Source: Eubacteriales bacterium
Lineage (GTDB): Bacteria; Bacillota; Clostridia; Christensenellales; CAG-138
Length of the DNA: 22,990 nucleotides
Reading direction: 5' to 3'
Assembly (NCBI GenBank): GCA_028701165.1
Contig: JAQVRG010000004.1
Coordinates: 1 to 22,990, forward strand
The position numbers and the translations under genes were made by a program. Below the pieces are notes generated by a model, which saw only the letters and a list, made by a program, of their open reading frames with translations, did no database searches and was not told the DNA's origin. Position 1 is the first letter of the stretch. Each line of letters starts with the position of its first letter. This document shows, one piece after another, positions 14,511-22,803 of the stretch.

Positions 14511-15761
14511 TTACGCTTCCACGTCCATGGTGACGTATTTTTCGTCGAGCTCGTGCTCGGACTGCGCGACCACGACGGCGCAAGCCATATCGCCCGTAAC
14601 GTTGACGCTGGTACGCGCCATGTCGAGGATACGCTCTACGCCCATGATGATGGCGACCGCGTCAAGCGGCAGGCCTACGGTGGTGAGCACCATGCCAAGC
14701 ATGACCGTGCCGGCGCCCGGCACGCCGGCGGTGCCGATGGAGGCGAGCGTAGCCGAAAGGATGATGGTGACCATCTGACCTAACGTCAAGTCGATGCCGT
14801 AAACGGCGGCTACGAACAGCGCGCAGATGCCTTGGAAGGCGGCCGTGCCGTCCATGTTGATGGTAGCGCCCAAGGGGAGAACGAAGGAGCGCACATCGGG
14901 CGATACGCCCATGCTCTTGGAGCATTCCAACGAGAAGGGCAGCGTAGCCGACGAGCTTGCCGTGGTGAAGGCGAAGATGGAGGCAGGCGCCGCCAGCTTG
15001 AAGAATTTAATGGGGCTCATCTTGCCAAGGAATTTGACCGTGGTGGAATAGGTGAGCACGGCGTGCAGTATGCAGGCTACATATACAGCTACGATCAGCA
15101 TAGCCAGAGGCCCGAGAACCGATGCGCCCTGCGAGGCGACAACGGGGATGATCAGGCAGAAAACAGCGTAGGGAGCCAGCTTCATCACGCCGCCGATGAT
15201 GGCGTACATGACTTCGGTGAAGCCTTCCATACCCTTTTTGAAGTTCTCGGCCTTTTCGCCGACGACGGCGATGCCGACGCCTACGAACAGCGCGAACGCG
15301 ATGACCTGAAGCATATTGCCTTCAACCAGCGCTTTGAATGGATTGGTGGGGATGATGTTGAGCAGCGTATCCACAAATCCGGTGGCTTCCTTGCCTTCAT
15401 AGACGGCGTCGGCGGGAAGAGTCATGCCCGCGCCTACGTTAAAGAGCTTGCCGATCACAAGACCGATGATAACGGCGAACGCGGTGGTGCATAAGAAGTA
15501 GACGATGGTCTTGCCGCCGATGCGGCCCACCTTCTTGATGTCGCCAAGGCCGCACGCGCCCATGACCAGCGAACCGAATACCAACGGTACGATGATCATC
15601 TTGATGAGGTTGAGGAAGAGCGTGCCGAAGGGCTTGATCCAGTTGTTGGCGATATCGACGAGACCGGCGACGTTCATGATGAGGCCGACGACAACGCCCA
15701 CCAACAAGCCGATAAGGATCTTAACGGTTAAGGGCATAGCTTTTTTCGCGGTTTTTTCCAT
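14511..15761 (-). CDS. Dicarboxylate/amino acid:cation symporter (GltP/DctA family)
   Basis: The 416-residue membrane protein imports an acidic amino acid or dicarboxylate with sodium or protons. Family signatures are SSSATLP (269-275, hairpin loop 1) and NMDGTA (302-307, unwound part of TM7). In TM8 the pattern DMARTSVNVTGD places Asp380, Arg383, Thr384, Asn387 and Asp391 where GltPh has Asp394, Arg397, Thr398, Asn401 and Asp405. The arginine binds the side-chain carboxylate, so aspartate or glutamate is favoured over neutral amino acids. The start at 15761 has AGGAGG (complement of 15775-15780) at a rather long 13-base spacing. The neighbouring racemase gene supports an aspartate or glutamate role. 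Confidence 0.92.
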   Translation of the reverse strand: MEKTAKKAMPLTVKILIGLLVGVVVGLIMNVAGLVDIANNWIKPFGTLFLNLIKMIIVPLVFGSLVMGACGLGDIKKVGRIGGKTIVYFLCTTAFAVIIGLVIGKLFNVGAGMTLPADAVYEGKEATGFVDTLLNIIPTNPFKALVEGNMLQVIAFALFVGVGIAVVGEKAENFKKGMEGFTEVMYAIIGGVMKLAPYAVFCLIIPVVASQGASVLGPLAMLIVAVYVACILHAVLTYSTTVKFLGKMSPIKFFKLAAPASIFAFTTASSSATLPFSLECSKSMGVSPDVRSFVLPLGATINMDGTAAFQGICALFVAAVYGIDLTLGQMVTIILSATLASIGTAGVPGAGTVMLGMVLTTVGLPLDAVAIIMGVERILDMARTSVNVTGDMACAVVVAQSEHELDEKYVTMDVEA

Positions 15762-15850
15762 AGAAACAATGATACCTCCTTGTTTGATATGTGCCGACGC
15801 ACACAAAAATGAAAAGATGTGTTTAGCAAAACAGAACAGCTTATGTTAGT

Positions 15851-15879
15851 ATTGTGTCATAAAAAGTACACAATTGCAA
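15851..15879. promoter_or_regulatory. Inverted repeat overlapping a possible symporter promoter
   Basis: ATTGTGT (15851-15857) and ACACAAT (15868-15874) form a perfect seven-base inverted repeat with a ten-base centre. On the minus strand the repeat overlaps a weak promoter, TTGCAA (15874-15879), 17 bases, CACAAT (15851-15856). A repressor could bind here. The TTGTG/CACAA half-sites recall Rex, but the spacing is four bases longer than the usual Rex operator. The remaining bases between 15762 and 15978 show no gene. Confidence 0.35.
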
Positions 15880-15978
15880 TTCTTTTCAGCGCGGATTTAT
15901 CGAATATATAACCTGTGCGTCGTCATTCGTGATACACTATGCGGCGGAAAGAAAGAATCCTGTACAGTAGGAGCGCAT

Positions 15979-16746
15979 ATGAGCGAATTGTGGAAGCAGC
16001 TGTTGATCGTCTGTCCGCTGGTGTTCTTGGCGGGCTTTGCGGATTCCGTGGCCGGCGGCGGCGGTATCATCTCCATTCCGGCGTATCTGTTTGCCGGCTT
16101 GCCCGTGCATATGGCTTACGGCACGAACAAATTTGCCATGAGCCTTGGCACGGCGGTGAGCGCAGTGAAGTATTACCGTTCCGGCAACGTGCGCGTAAAA
16201 AGCGTGCTGTTCGCCGTGGCGGGCGCGCTGCTGGGCTCCAATCTCGGCGCGCGGCTTGCGCTGTGCTTTAGCGAACGGTATTTGCAGTTGATTCTGGTGT
16301 TCCTTTTGCCGGCGGCGGCGATTTTCCTTTCCTTGAACCGTGGCTTTGGGCGCGAGGACGTGGAGCGTCCGGCGATTTCCAAGGGGCGAGAATATGCGCT
16401 ATCTGCGCTCATCGGCCTTGCGGTGGGGGCGTATGACGGCTTTTTCGGACAGGGCGCGGGCACCTCTTATACGCTGCTGTTCGTTTCGCTCTTGCATTAC
16501 AGCCTGCTTACGGCTTCCGGCAACGCGCGCGTTGTGAACCTTGCTTCCAATGTGGGCGCGCTTGCGGCTTTTATCGCGGGGGGCAAGGTCATGTACACGA
16601 TCGCCGTGCCGGCGGCTGTCTGCGCGGTTTTAGGAAATTATCTAGGTTCCTCTTTGGCCATCAAAAACGGCGCTAAATTCATTCGCCCCATCATGGTGCT
16701 CGTCATCGTTCTATTGATCGCAAAGATTTTGATAGATATGTTTTAG
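15979..16746 (+). CDS. TauE/SafE (YfcA) family membrane permease
   Basis: This 255-residue protein has about eight hydrophobic segments and two repeated halves typical of the TauE/SafE family, which moves sulfite, sulfoacetate or other organosulfur anions outward across the membrane. The two family signatures are visible: GFADSVAGGGGIISIP near the N-terminus and GAYDGFFGQGAGT in the second half. The start at 15979 is chosen because TAGGAG precedes it at good spacing and the first membrane segment follows at once; an ATG at 15874 adds an unlikely leader. It stands alone, divergent from the symporter gene. The transported compound cannot be told from sequence. Confidence 0.88.
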   Translation: MSELWKQLLIVCPLVFLAGFADSVAGGGGIISIPAYLFAGLPVHMAYGTNKFAMSLGTAVSAVKYYRSGNVRVKSVLFAVAGALLGSNLGARLALCFSERYLQLILVFLLPAAAIFLSLNRGFGREDVERPAISKGREYALSALIGLAVGAYDGFFGQGAGTSYTLLFVSLLHYSLLTASGNARVVNLASNVGALAAFIAGGKVMYTIAVPAAVCAVLGNYLGSSLAIKNGAKFIRPIMVLVIVLLIAKILIDMF

Positions 16747-16760
16747 CGGCTTGCGATACG

Positions 16761-16800
16761 CAAAAAGGGGCTTCTCCGCTGCTTGGAGAAGCCCCTTTGC
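16761..16800. terminator. Shared bidirectional terminator between the permease and phosphatase genes
   Basis: A perfect 14-pair stem (16764-16777 with 16785-16798) encloses a seven-base loop. On the minus strand it ends in five T residues, making a strong terminator for the rex-hydS-phosphatase operon. On the plus strand the stem ends in three T residues, so it may also stop the permease transcript. Confidence 0.85.
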
Positions 16801-16812
16801 AATGGGTGCGGC

Positions 16813-17979
16813 TTAAAAATAGCTGACCTTTACGTTTTTTCCCATGCGCTGGAGTTGTGCGCTCAAACGCTCCACAAGGTGCATTTTGTTGCCGAAGGAG
16901 TAACCGTCGCTGATCTGTTGCGCTTCGTTGACGGCGCGCCCCACAAACAGGTTGATGTCCGTAGCGGTCTCAAAGAGCGTGCGGGCAAGTATGGAAGCGC
17001 CGTCGTGCTTATTGCCCCATTTAAAGTAATTGCGGTTGTCCTCCACATAGTTATCCGCGTATTCCAAAACCCTTGTGAGCGTAATCACGCCTTCGGTTAC
17101 GAGATCCACGCCCTCGATATGCGATATGGGCGGAATGCCTTCCTCCGGCGATTCGTATTCCAGCTTGACGGGCTTATTGAGATACTCCGCGGCGATCTTT
17201 GCCGTAGTACCGCCGCAGATGATATGTCTGCCTGCCTTGGAAAAGCAAAGCGTCATCACGCGGCGGTCGTCCGCCTTGCGGCTGGGCGGGCCAAAGACGA
17301 TGTTGACCTGCTCCCTTTTACGGATGCGTACCACGCAGGCGGTCACGTCGTCGCCGGGCTTACCGCCGTACAGATTGTCGCATTGATCCAAAAGCAGCGT
17401 GCACAGGTCTTTTGCGGAATAATCCGGATGATAGAGCGCTTCCATGAAATCGATGACGTTTCCGCGCTGCCAATCGGGATTCATGATATTGTTGTCGCTC
17501 GCGCCCACCACGCCGTCGCTCATGGCGAGCAGCACGTCGCCGCAGCGAAGCTCGACCTGCGAAAAATAGATTTGCTTTCCTTCGATATTCAGTATGCTTT
17601 CCGTATAGTCGACATGCTTGCCGTTATGGAGAAAAATCACATGCGGGTTGTCGTACTGGATGATGCGGGCGCGCTCGTTCTCCTCAATATGCAGTATGGT
17701 AAAGGTGGAATAGGCGATGCCGCTTTTTTCGGCGGGCAGCGTCGCCGCAATGGTTTTGACGCATTCGTCCAGCGCAAGCCCTTTTGCCATCATGGTGGAT
17801 ATGATCTTTGCGGTAAGCGTGGAAAGTATGCTTGCGCGCACGCCGCTTCCCATGCCGTCTGCAAGCACGGCGATGCGGGAACCGTCCTCGCCGTTTGCCA
17901 CGTCCACGTGGTCGCCGCAAAGCTGCTCGCCGTGCTTATTTAGGCTGTAATAGCCGATATCCGTCCATAGATCATTCAT
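16813..17979 (-). CDS. SpoIIE/PP2C-type serine phosphatase paired with HydS
   Basis: The 388-residue protein has a PP2C-like SpoIIE phosphatase domain at 1 to about 220, which removes phosphate from serine or threonine in regulator proteins. Metal-binding residues include Asp23 (GDHV), Asp41 (ADGMGSG), the SDGVVGAS motif and GDDVTACV. The C-terminal part (about 225-388) is a further domain I cannot name; it contains a segment resembling ATP- or nucleotide-binding loops (RHIICGGTTAKIAAEYL). The ATG lies inside the end of the hydrogenase gene (eight-base overlap), so the two are translationally coupled. In Clostridia such phosphatases accompany PAS-containing HydS hydrogenases, and the likely job is to relay the hydrogenase signal. 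It is not the sporulation SpoIIE, which has an N-terminal membrane domain. Confidence 0.88.
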   Translation of the reverse strand: MNDLWTDIGYYSLNKHGEQLCGDHVDVANGEDGSRIAVLADGMGSGVRASILSTLTAKIISTMMAKGLALDECVKTIAATLPAEKSGIAYSTFTILHIEENERARIIQYDNPHVIFLHNGKHVDYTESILNIEGKQIYFSQVELRCGDVLLAMSDGVVGASDNNIMNPDWQRGNVIDFMEALYHPDYSAKDLCTLLLDQCDNLYGGKPGDDVTACVVRIRKREQVNIVFGPPSRKADDRRVMTLCFSKAGRHIICGGTTAKIAAEYLNKPVKLEYESPEEGIPPISHIEGVDLVTEGVITLTRVLEYADNYVEDNRNYFKWGNKHDGASILARTLFETATDINLFVGRAVNEAQQISDGYSFGNKMHLVERLSAQLQRMGKNVKVSYF

Positions 17980-19660
17980 TGTCCTGCAACGACTCCTTCA
18001 GCTTTGTCAAGGCGATCTTGGTCTGCGCGGCGGTTTCGCCAAGAAGGGAAGCGATCTCCTGTACGACGCGCATTTGGTTATCGATGACCTCGTCCGCCAC
18101 CTCGATGGTGTTGCTGCTGACGGATTCCCTATGCGAGCGGGCGGCCTCTTGGCTCGTTACGTCGCGGAGAAAAACGATGATGATATGGTAGTTCTTATTG
18201 CAAATGACCGTCTCTTCCACATAACGGCGGTATTCCGAAAGATACATAGGCTGGTTGCGCACGGTTTTGTTGAGCTGCACCACGTCGAGTACGGGGCGCG
18301 GATCGAGTATCGTTACGAGCTGTTCGCCGTAAAGATCCTTACGATCCTTGATATTCATGATCTCGCAGGCGATGTCGTTGAGCTGCTGAATTTCCAGCGA
18401 CTCGTTGAGCACGATCACGCCCGTGGGGGAATATTTGATGATGATATCGGAGAAGGACTGCGCCTTTTCCATCAGATACGGCAGGCACATGTCGATCTGC
18501 GCCTTATCCATGCAGATGGCGATCGCCTTGTCGCGGCAGGTGTCATAGCCGCAGAAGCCGCAGTTGAGCTCTTGATCGGGGGAGGTTTTACCCATTTGCA
18601 GCAGCGTCTTTTTGATGGTTTCTTCGGAAATATGCACCTTGCGTATTTTCAGGTCGTCATGCGATTCGTGCAGCGTATCGGGCGCGGGCTGCTCCACGAC
18701 GAAATCCTTTTTGCCCGCGTAGGCGTTGATGGCGGCGTTATTGGCGATCGGCGTGTCGCGCATGCGCTCCATTACAGGGCCGCATACGCAGCTTCCGGCG
18801 CAGGCGGACATCTCCACAAAGACGTTTCTTAGCTCGCCCTTGATGATCTCCTTGATGGCGCGGCGGCAGTTATCCATGCCGTCCACGGTGACGTAGGACC
18901 AAGCCGGGTTTTTGAACATGGTGCGGAGCACCCCGTCGCTGGTGGGAAACAGGCGCGCGCGGCTGTTTTCCTCCGTGTCGGGGATGGGCGTGAGCATGAC
19001 GCCCTCGTTGTTCATCCAGCGGGTGAGCTCGTCAAAGGTGAGCGCGTGATCGATGTATTTCGAACGGTCCGATTCGCGCTTTTTTGCGATGCAGGGCCCG
19101 ATGAATACGGTGACGGCCTCCGGATGTTCCTTTTTGATTTTTCTGCAATGCGCTTCGGCCGGGGTTACAACGTCCGCCAAATACGGCAGCGCGTCCGGCT
19201 TATGCAGGCTGATAAAATCGTTGATAACGGGGCAGCAGGAGGAGATCAGTACGCCGTGCTCCGCGCCGCTTTCGGCGATGAGCTGTTCATAGCGCGTTTT
19301 GACGATGGTGGCGCCGATCGCGGTTTCCTCCACGGCGAAGAAGCCAAGCTGCTTGAGCGCTTTGCGCATGGAGGCGATGGTAGCGCCCTTGTAGTTGGCG
19401 GCAAAGGACGGCGCGAGGCTTACATACACCGGCTCCTTTGCCGCGAAATGCGCTTTAACAGGTTCGATATCGGATCGAACCTCTTTCGCGTTTTGCGGGC
19501 AGGCGACATAGCATTGCCCGCAAAGCAGGCATTCGTCCGCAATAATTTCAGCTTTTCCGCTTGAGAAGCGTATGGATTTTACGGGGCAGCGCTGGATACA
19601 TTTGTGGCAGTTTTTGCAGTTGGACTGGATCAGGCGGATGTATCCTTGATTTTGATTCAT
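17972..19660 (-). CDS. hydS: Sensory [FeFe] hydrogenase HydS with PAS domain
   Basis: The 562-residue protein is probably a cytoplasmic H2 sensor. Order of domains: two ferredoxin-type [4Fe-4S] sites (Cys15, 18, 21, 25 and Cys44, 47, 50, 54), an H-cluster domain (about 75-320), an extra Fe-S domain (LNCGFCGYDTC, Cys367, 370, 375 and Cys392), a PAS domain (about 400-505) and a helical tail. The H-cluster motifs are SSCCP (Cys142, Cys143), GPCIAKKRE (Cys190) and EMSACAGSCVCGP (Cys287, Cys291). The third lacks the GGGQP ending of catalytic enzymes, as in sensory group C hydrogenases. AGGAGG precedes the ATG. It lies 44 bases after rex and overlaps the phosphatase gene, forming one operon. Some catalytic activity is possible, since the cysteine used for proton transfer (Cys142) is retained. 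Confidence 0.9.
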   Translation of the reverse strand: MNQNQGYIRLIQSNCKNCHKCIQRCPVKSIRFSSGKAEIIADECLLCGQCYVACPQNAKEVRSDIEPVKAHFAAKEPVYVSLAPSFAANYKGATIASMRKALKQLGFFAVEETAIGATIVKTRYEQLIAESGAEHGVLISSCCPVINDFISLHKPDALPYLADVVTPAEAHCRKIKKEHPEAVTVFIGPCIAKKRESDRSKYIDHALTFDELTRWMNNEGVMLTPIPDTEENSRARLFPTSDGVLRTMFKNPAWSYVTVDGMDNCRRAIKEIIKGELRNVFVEMSACAGSCVCGPVMERMRDTPIANNAAINAYAGKKDFVVEQPAPDTLHESHDDLKIRKVHISEETIKKTLLQMGKTSPDQELNCGFCGYDTCRDKAIAICMDKAQIDMCLPYLMEKAQSFSDIIIKYSPTGVIVLNESLEIQQLNDIACEIMNIKDRKDLYGEQLVTILDPRPVLDVVQLNKTVRNQPMYLSEYRRYVEETVICNKNYHIIIVFLRDVTSQEAARSHRESVSSNTIEVADEVIDNQMRVVQEIASLLGETAAQTKIALTKLKESLQDNE

Positions 19661-19704
19661 TGCGGTAATCCTCCTTGCGGCATGAGCCGAAATCTTGCGC
19701 TGTG

Positions 19705-20361
19705 TTAAGCTTCGCTTCTCATGCGCTGCAACAATTCATGCAGCAGAAGCGTTAAGGAATCGGTTAGATTCTCCGTGCGCACGGCAACGCCCTCCGGCGT
19801 TTGCAGCGTGACGTCCGTGAAATTCCAAATAGCGAGCACGCCGCCTGCGATCATCTTGTCCGCCGTTTGCTGCGCGAGCGCGTTCTCTACGCACAACACG
19901 CCGATGTGGATGTGCAGGCGCTTACACAGCGACGTGAGCTTATCCATACCCAATATATGCGTGCCGTGCAGACTGCTTCCCGCGAGCGCCGGATCGTCGT
20001 CGAAAGCGGCGACGATGGTGATGCCGCAGTTTTGAAAGCCGTTATAGCCAAGCAGCGCGCCGCCGAAACCGCCTACGCCCGCAAGAATGGCGCTGTCCAC
20101 GTTCCGAAGCCCCAAAAAGTCCTCAATGTCGCGTATCAGCGCTTCGCGCGCAAAGCCCACCTTGGGTCTGCCGCCGGTGGTGCTTACCGCCGCGAGATCC
20201 TTGCGTACCTGTATTTCGGTGCGGTCAAGCGCCGCGGCCAGTTTACCTGCGGAAACAAACGGCGAATCCGCACAGACGTCGCTGCGAAGAAAGCTTAGAT
20301 ATGTGGGCAAACGCTTGAGCGTTTGCGCCGGAATGGATCGAATCGTATTTGTACCTTCCAT
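19705..20361 (-). CDS. rex: Redox-sensing transcriptional repressor Rex
   Basis: This 218-residue repressor senses the NADH/NAD+ ratio and releases DNA when NADH is high. A winged-helix DNA-binding domain occupies about 10-80, with the recognition segment QVRKDLAAVSTTGGRPKVGF. A Rossmann domain follows, with the NAD(H)-binding GVGGFG at 95-100 and acidic AAFDDDP at 118-124. Length is typical. The start at 20361 is chosen because GGGAGG lies just upstream and the family N-terminus begins there; a reading from 20469 adds an unrelated leader. It is the first gene of the rex-hydS-phosphatase operon. I found no canonical Rex operator at its own promoter. Confidence 0.95.
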   Translation of the reverse strand: MEGTNTIRSIPAQTLKRLPTYLSFLRSDVCADSPFVSAGKLAAALDRTEIQVRKDLAAVSTTGGRPKVGFAREALIRDIEDFLGLRNVDSAILAGVGGFGGALLGYNGFQNCGITIVAAFDDDPALAGSSLHGTHILGMDKLTSLCKRLHIHIGVLCVENALAQQTADKMIAGGVLAIWNFTDVTLQTPEGVAVRTENLTDSLTLLLHELLQRMRSEA

Positions 20362-20385
20362 AAGCCCTCCCAACATTACAAAACC

Positions 20386-20415
20386 ATTATAGCGACAATT
20401 CTCGCGGTTCGTCAA
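20386..20415 (-). promoter_or_regulatory. Promoter of the rex-hydS-phosphatase operon
   Basis: On the minus strand TTGACG (20410-20415), an 18-base spacer and a perfect TATAAT (20386-20391) form a sigma-A promoter. Transcription would start near 20379, giving a leader of about 18 bases that is mostly the ribosome binding site. Confidence 0.75.
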
Positions 20416-20423
20416 TCGTTGGC

Positions 20424-20466
20424 GAAAAAAGAGAAAACAAGGCGGGCGCAATAAGCCCGCCTTGTT
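20424..20466 (-). terminator. Rho-independent terminator after nfnB
   Basis: A perfect 12-pair stem (20436-20447 with 20455-20466) with a seven-base loop is followed on the minus strand by TTCTCTTTTTT. It ends about ten bases before the rex promoter, separating nfnAB from the rex operon. Confidence 0.88.
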
Positions 20467-20487
20467 CAAAAACCGACTGTTGGGGGC

Positions 20488-21876
20488 TTATTTTTTACCC
20501 TGCATGTATTTATCCATGGCGTCCGCGGCACCCTTGCCGGCGCCCATCGCCAAGATGACCGTAGCCGCGCCCGTTACGGCGTCGCCGCCGGCGAACACAC
20601 CCTCGCGTGTGGTCGCGCCCGTTTCGTCCGCGACGATGCAGCCGTGCTTCTCCGTTTCGATCCCTTCGGTGGTCTGCTTGATGAGGGGGTTGGGCGAGGT
20701 GCCAAGCGACATGATCACGCAGTCCACATCCAAATCGAATTCGGAACCCGCGATCTCTACGGGACGGCGGCGGCCGGAGGCGTCTGGCTCGCCAAGCTCC
20801 ATCTGGATGCAGCGGATGCCGCAAACAGCGCCCTTATCGTTGCCGAGTATTTCCGTGGGGTTATTGAGGAGTTTAAATACGATGCCTTCCTCCTCCGCGT
20901 GCTCCACTTCCTCGCGCCTTGCGGGCAGCTCCTCCATGGAACGGCGGTAGATGATATAGACGACGTCCGCGCCAAGCCGCAGCGCGCAGCGCGCAGCGTC
21001 CATCGCCACGTTGCCGCCGCCGACCACGGCGACGCGCTTTGCCTGCATGATGGGGGTATCGCTCTTGCCGGTATAGGCCTTCATGAGGTTGGTGCGGGTC
21101 AAGAACTCGTTGGCGGAATAGACGCCGTTGAGGTTCTCGCCGGGGATGCCCATAAACTTGGGCAAGCCCGCGCCGGAGCCGATGAATACGGATTCATAGC
21201 CCTGCTCGAACAGCTCGTCTACCGTGAAGGTGCGGCCGATGACCGTGTTGGTCTCCACGTCTACGCCCAGCTTTTTCAGGGTTTCGATCTCGTTGCGGAC
21301 GATGCGCTTGGGCAGCCTGAATTCGGGAATACCGTAGACCAGCACGCCGCCGGCGGTGTGCAGCGCTTCAAAAATGGATACCTGATAACCGCGCCGCGCA
21401 AGTTCGCCCGCGCACGCAAGACCGGCGGGGCCGCTGCCGACGACCGCGGCCTTGTGGCCGTTGGAGACGGGCTTTTCCACTTTCGCGTCGGGATCGGCGG
21501 CATGGCGGTCTGCGACAAAGCGCTCCAACCGGCCGATGCCTACGCCTTCGCCCTTGATGCCGCGAACGCAGTACTTCTCGCATTGGTTCTCCTGCGGGCA
21601 AACGCGGCCGCAAACGGCGGGGAGGCTGCTGGATTTGGAAATGACGACGTATGCGCCCTCATAGTCCTTCTCCGTAACCTTATGGATAAAAGCGGGTATG
21701 TCGATCTGCACGGGGCAGCCCTGCACGCAGGGCTTATTCTTGCAGTTTAAGCAGCGCGCCGCTTCGTCCAAAGCGATCTCCTCGGTGTACCCGATGGCGA
21801 CCTCTTCAAAATTCTTATTGCGTACATCCGGCGCCTGCGTGGGCATCGGGTTTTTTGTGGGGCTCATGTTCGGCAT
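20488..21876 (-). CDS. nfnB: NfnB/GltA-type NADPH-binding flavoprotein subunit
   Basis: The 462-residue protein is the large subunit of an NADH-dependent ferredoxin:NADP oxidoreductase, homologous to the glutamate synthase small chain and often annotated gltA. The N-terminal domain holds Fe-S cysteines Cys42, 45, 50, 54 and Cys89, 93, 99, 103. An FAD-binding Rossmann motif AAVVGSGPAGLA starts near 143 and an NADPH-binding motif VAVVGGGNVAMDAAR near 288. A C-terminal FAD motif ends with FAGGDAVTGAATVI. The start at 21876 follows the nfnA stop by one base, with GGGGGAAAA just upstream. Pairing with nfnA and the absence of a glutamate synthase large-chain gene nearby favour the Nfn role: flavin-based bifurcation between NADH, NADPH and ferredoxin. 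Confidence 0.9.
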   Translation of the reverse strand: MPNMSPTKNPMPTQAPDVRNKNFEEVAIGYTEEIALDEAARCLNCKNKPCVQGCPVQIDIPAFIHKVTEKDYEGAYVVISKSSSLPAVCGRVCPQENQCEKYCVRGIKGEGVGIGRLERFVADRHAADPDAKVEKPVSNGHKAAVVGSGPAGLACAGELARRGYQVSIFEALHTAGGVLVYGIPEFRLPKRIVRNEIETLKKLGVDVETNTVIGRTFTVDELFEQGYESVFIGSGAGLPKFMGIPGENLNGVYSANEFLTRTNLMKAYTGKSDTPIMQAKRVAVVGGGNVAMDAARCALRLGADVVYIIYRRSMEELPARREEVEHAEEEGIVFKLLNNPTEILGNDKGAVCGIRCIQMELGEPDASGRRRPVEIAGSEFDLDVDCVIMSLGTSPNPLIKQTTEGIETEKHGCIVADETGATTREGVFAGGDAVTGAATVILAMGAGKGAADAMDKYMQGKK

Positions 21877-21877
21877 A

Positions 21878-22732
21878 TTATTTTCCCCCTTCCGCTTGCT
21901 TGAAAAGATTACAGGTGGCTTCGCGCGCATGCCCCTCAAATTCTTTATACATGCCGCCGCGCGCCATCGCTTCGTCAAAATCGACCTCGTGACCGTCGAA
22001 CTCGGGGCCGTCCACACAGGCGAACTTCATCTTGCCGCCCACGGTAAGCCGGCAGCAGCCGCACATGCCCGTGCCGTCGATCATGATGGGGTTCATGCTC
22101 ACAACGGTTTTGACGTTGAAGGCCTTGGTGGTCTTGCAGACGAATTTCATCATAATTAAGGGCCCGATGGCAATGACCTCGTCGTAGTTTTCGCCGCCTT
22201 CGATAAGCTTTTTCAAAGCGTCCGTTACAAGACCCTTTTCGCCCACCGTGCCGTCGTCGCTCATCAAAACGTACTTGTCGCTGACCTCGCGGAACTCCTT
22301 TTCCAAAATGACCAAATCCTTGGTGCGGAAGCCGACGATGGAATGCACCTCGGCGCCCGCCTCGTGCATGGCCTTCGCTACGGGGAAGGCGATGGCGCAG
22401 CCTACGCCGCCGCCGACCACGGCGACCTTCTTAAAGCCCTCGGTATGGGTGGGCTTACCAAGCGGCCCCACAAAATCCGAAAGGCATTCGCCCTGCTCCA
22501 TATGCGCAAGCTTCATGGTCGTTGCGCCCACGATCTGGAAAATGATGGCGATGAGACCCTTTTCGCGGTCATAATCCGCCACGGTCAGGGGAATGCGCTC
22601 CCCTTCCGCATCCGTGCGCAGAATGATGAACTGCCCCGGTAATGCCTTCGCGGCGATGTGCGGCGCATAGATATCCATACGGCACACCGTATCGTTCAGC
22701 ATGGTTTTTACGGCGATTTCGTTGTTTTGCAT
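21878..22732 (-). CDS. nfnA: NfnA-type FAD/[2Fe-2S] subunit
   Basis: The 284-residue protein is the small subunit of NADH-dependent ferredoxin:NADP oxidoreductase, in the dihydroorotate dehydrogenase electron-transfer / sulfide dehydrogenase family. An FAD-binding barrel (about 1-95) is followed by an NAD-binding domain with AVVGGGVGCA (104-113). The [2Fe-2S] site lies at the C-terminus: Cys224, Cys226 or 227 and Cys239, with Asp219 just before, the position of an aspartate ligand reported for NfnA. The start at 22732 is supported by AAGGAGGAG; a longer reading from 22798 would begin at the transcription start. Together with nfnB it would let the cell make NADPH from NADH and reduced ferredoxin, suited to fermentation with H2 metabolism. 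Confidence 0.9.
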   Translation of the reverse strand: MQNNEIAVKTMLNDTVCRMDIYAPHIAAKALPGQFIILRTDAEGERIPLTVADYDREKGLIAIIFQIVGATTMKLAHMEQGECLSDFVGPLGKPTHTEGFKKVAVVGGGVGCAIAFPVAKAMHEAGAEVHSIVGFRTKDLVILEKEFREVSDKYVLMSDDGTVGEKGLVTDALKKLIEGGENYDEVIAIGPLIMMKFVCKTTKAFNVKTVVSMNPIMIDGTGMCGCCRLTVGGKMKFACVDGPEFDGHEVDFDEAMARGGMYKEFEGHAREATCNLFKQAEGGK

Positions 22733-22803
22733 GCCTGCTCCTCCTTGTGATATGATGTTCACGCAGTGATGATAGTAGATTGGATTCCCACGGTTCAATA
22801 TGC

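Noticed and set aside
16783..17943. 386-codon open frame on the + strand opposite the phosphatase gene
   Set aside because: Shadow of the PP2C gene. It starts inside the shared terminator and encodes no recognisable domain.
18074..19564. Two open frames on the + strand opposite hydS
   Set aside because: They lie wholly within the hydrogenase gene, whose cysteine motifs prove the minus strand is coding.
20362..20420. Rex operator at the rex promoter
   Set aside because: No TTGT...ACAA inverted repeat with Rex spacing was found.
20644..21750. 368-codon open frame on the + strand opposite nfnB
   Set aside because: Shadow frame of a well-supported gene with no family resemblance.
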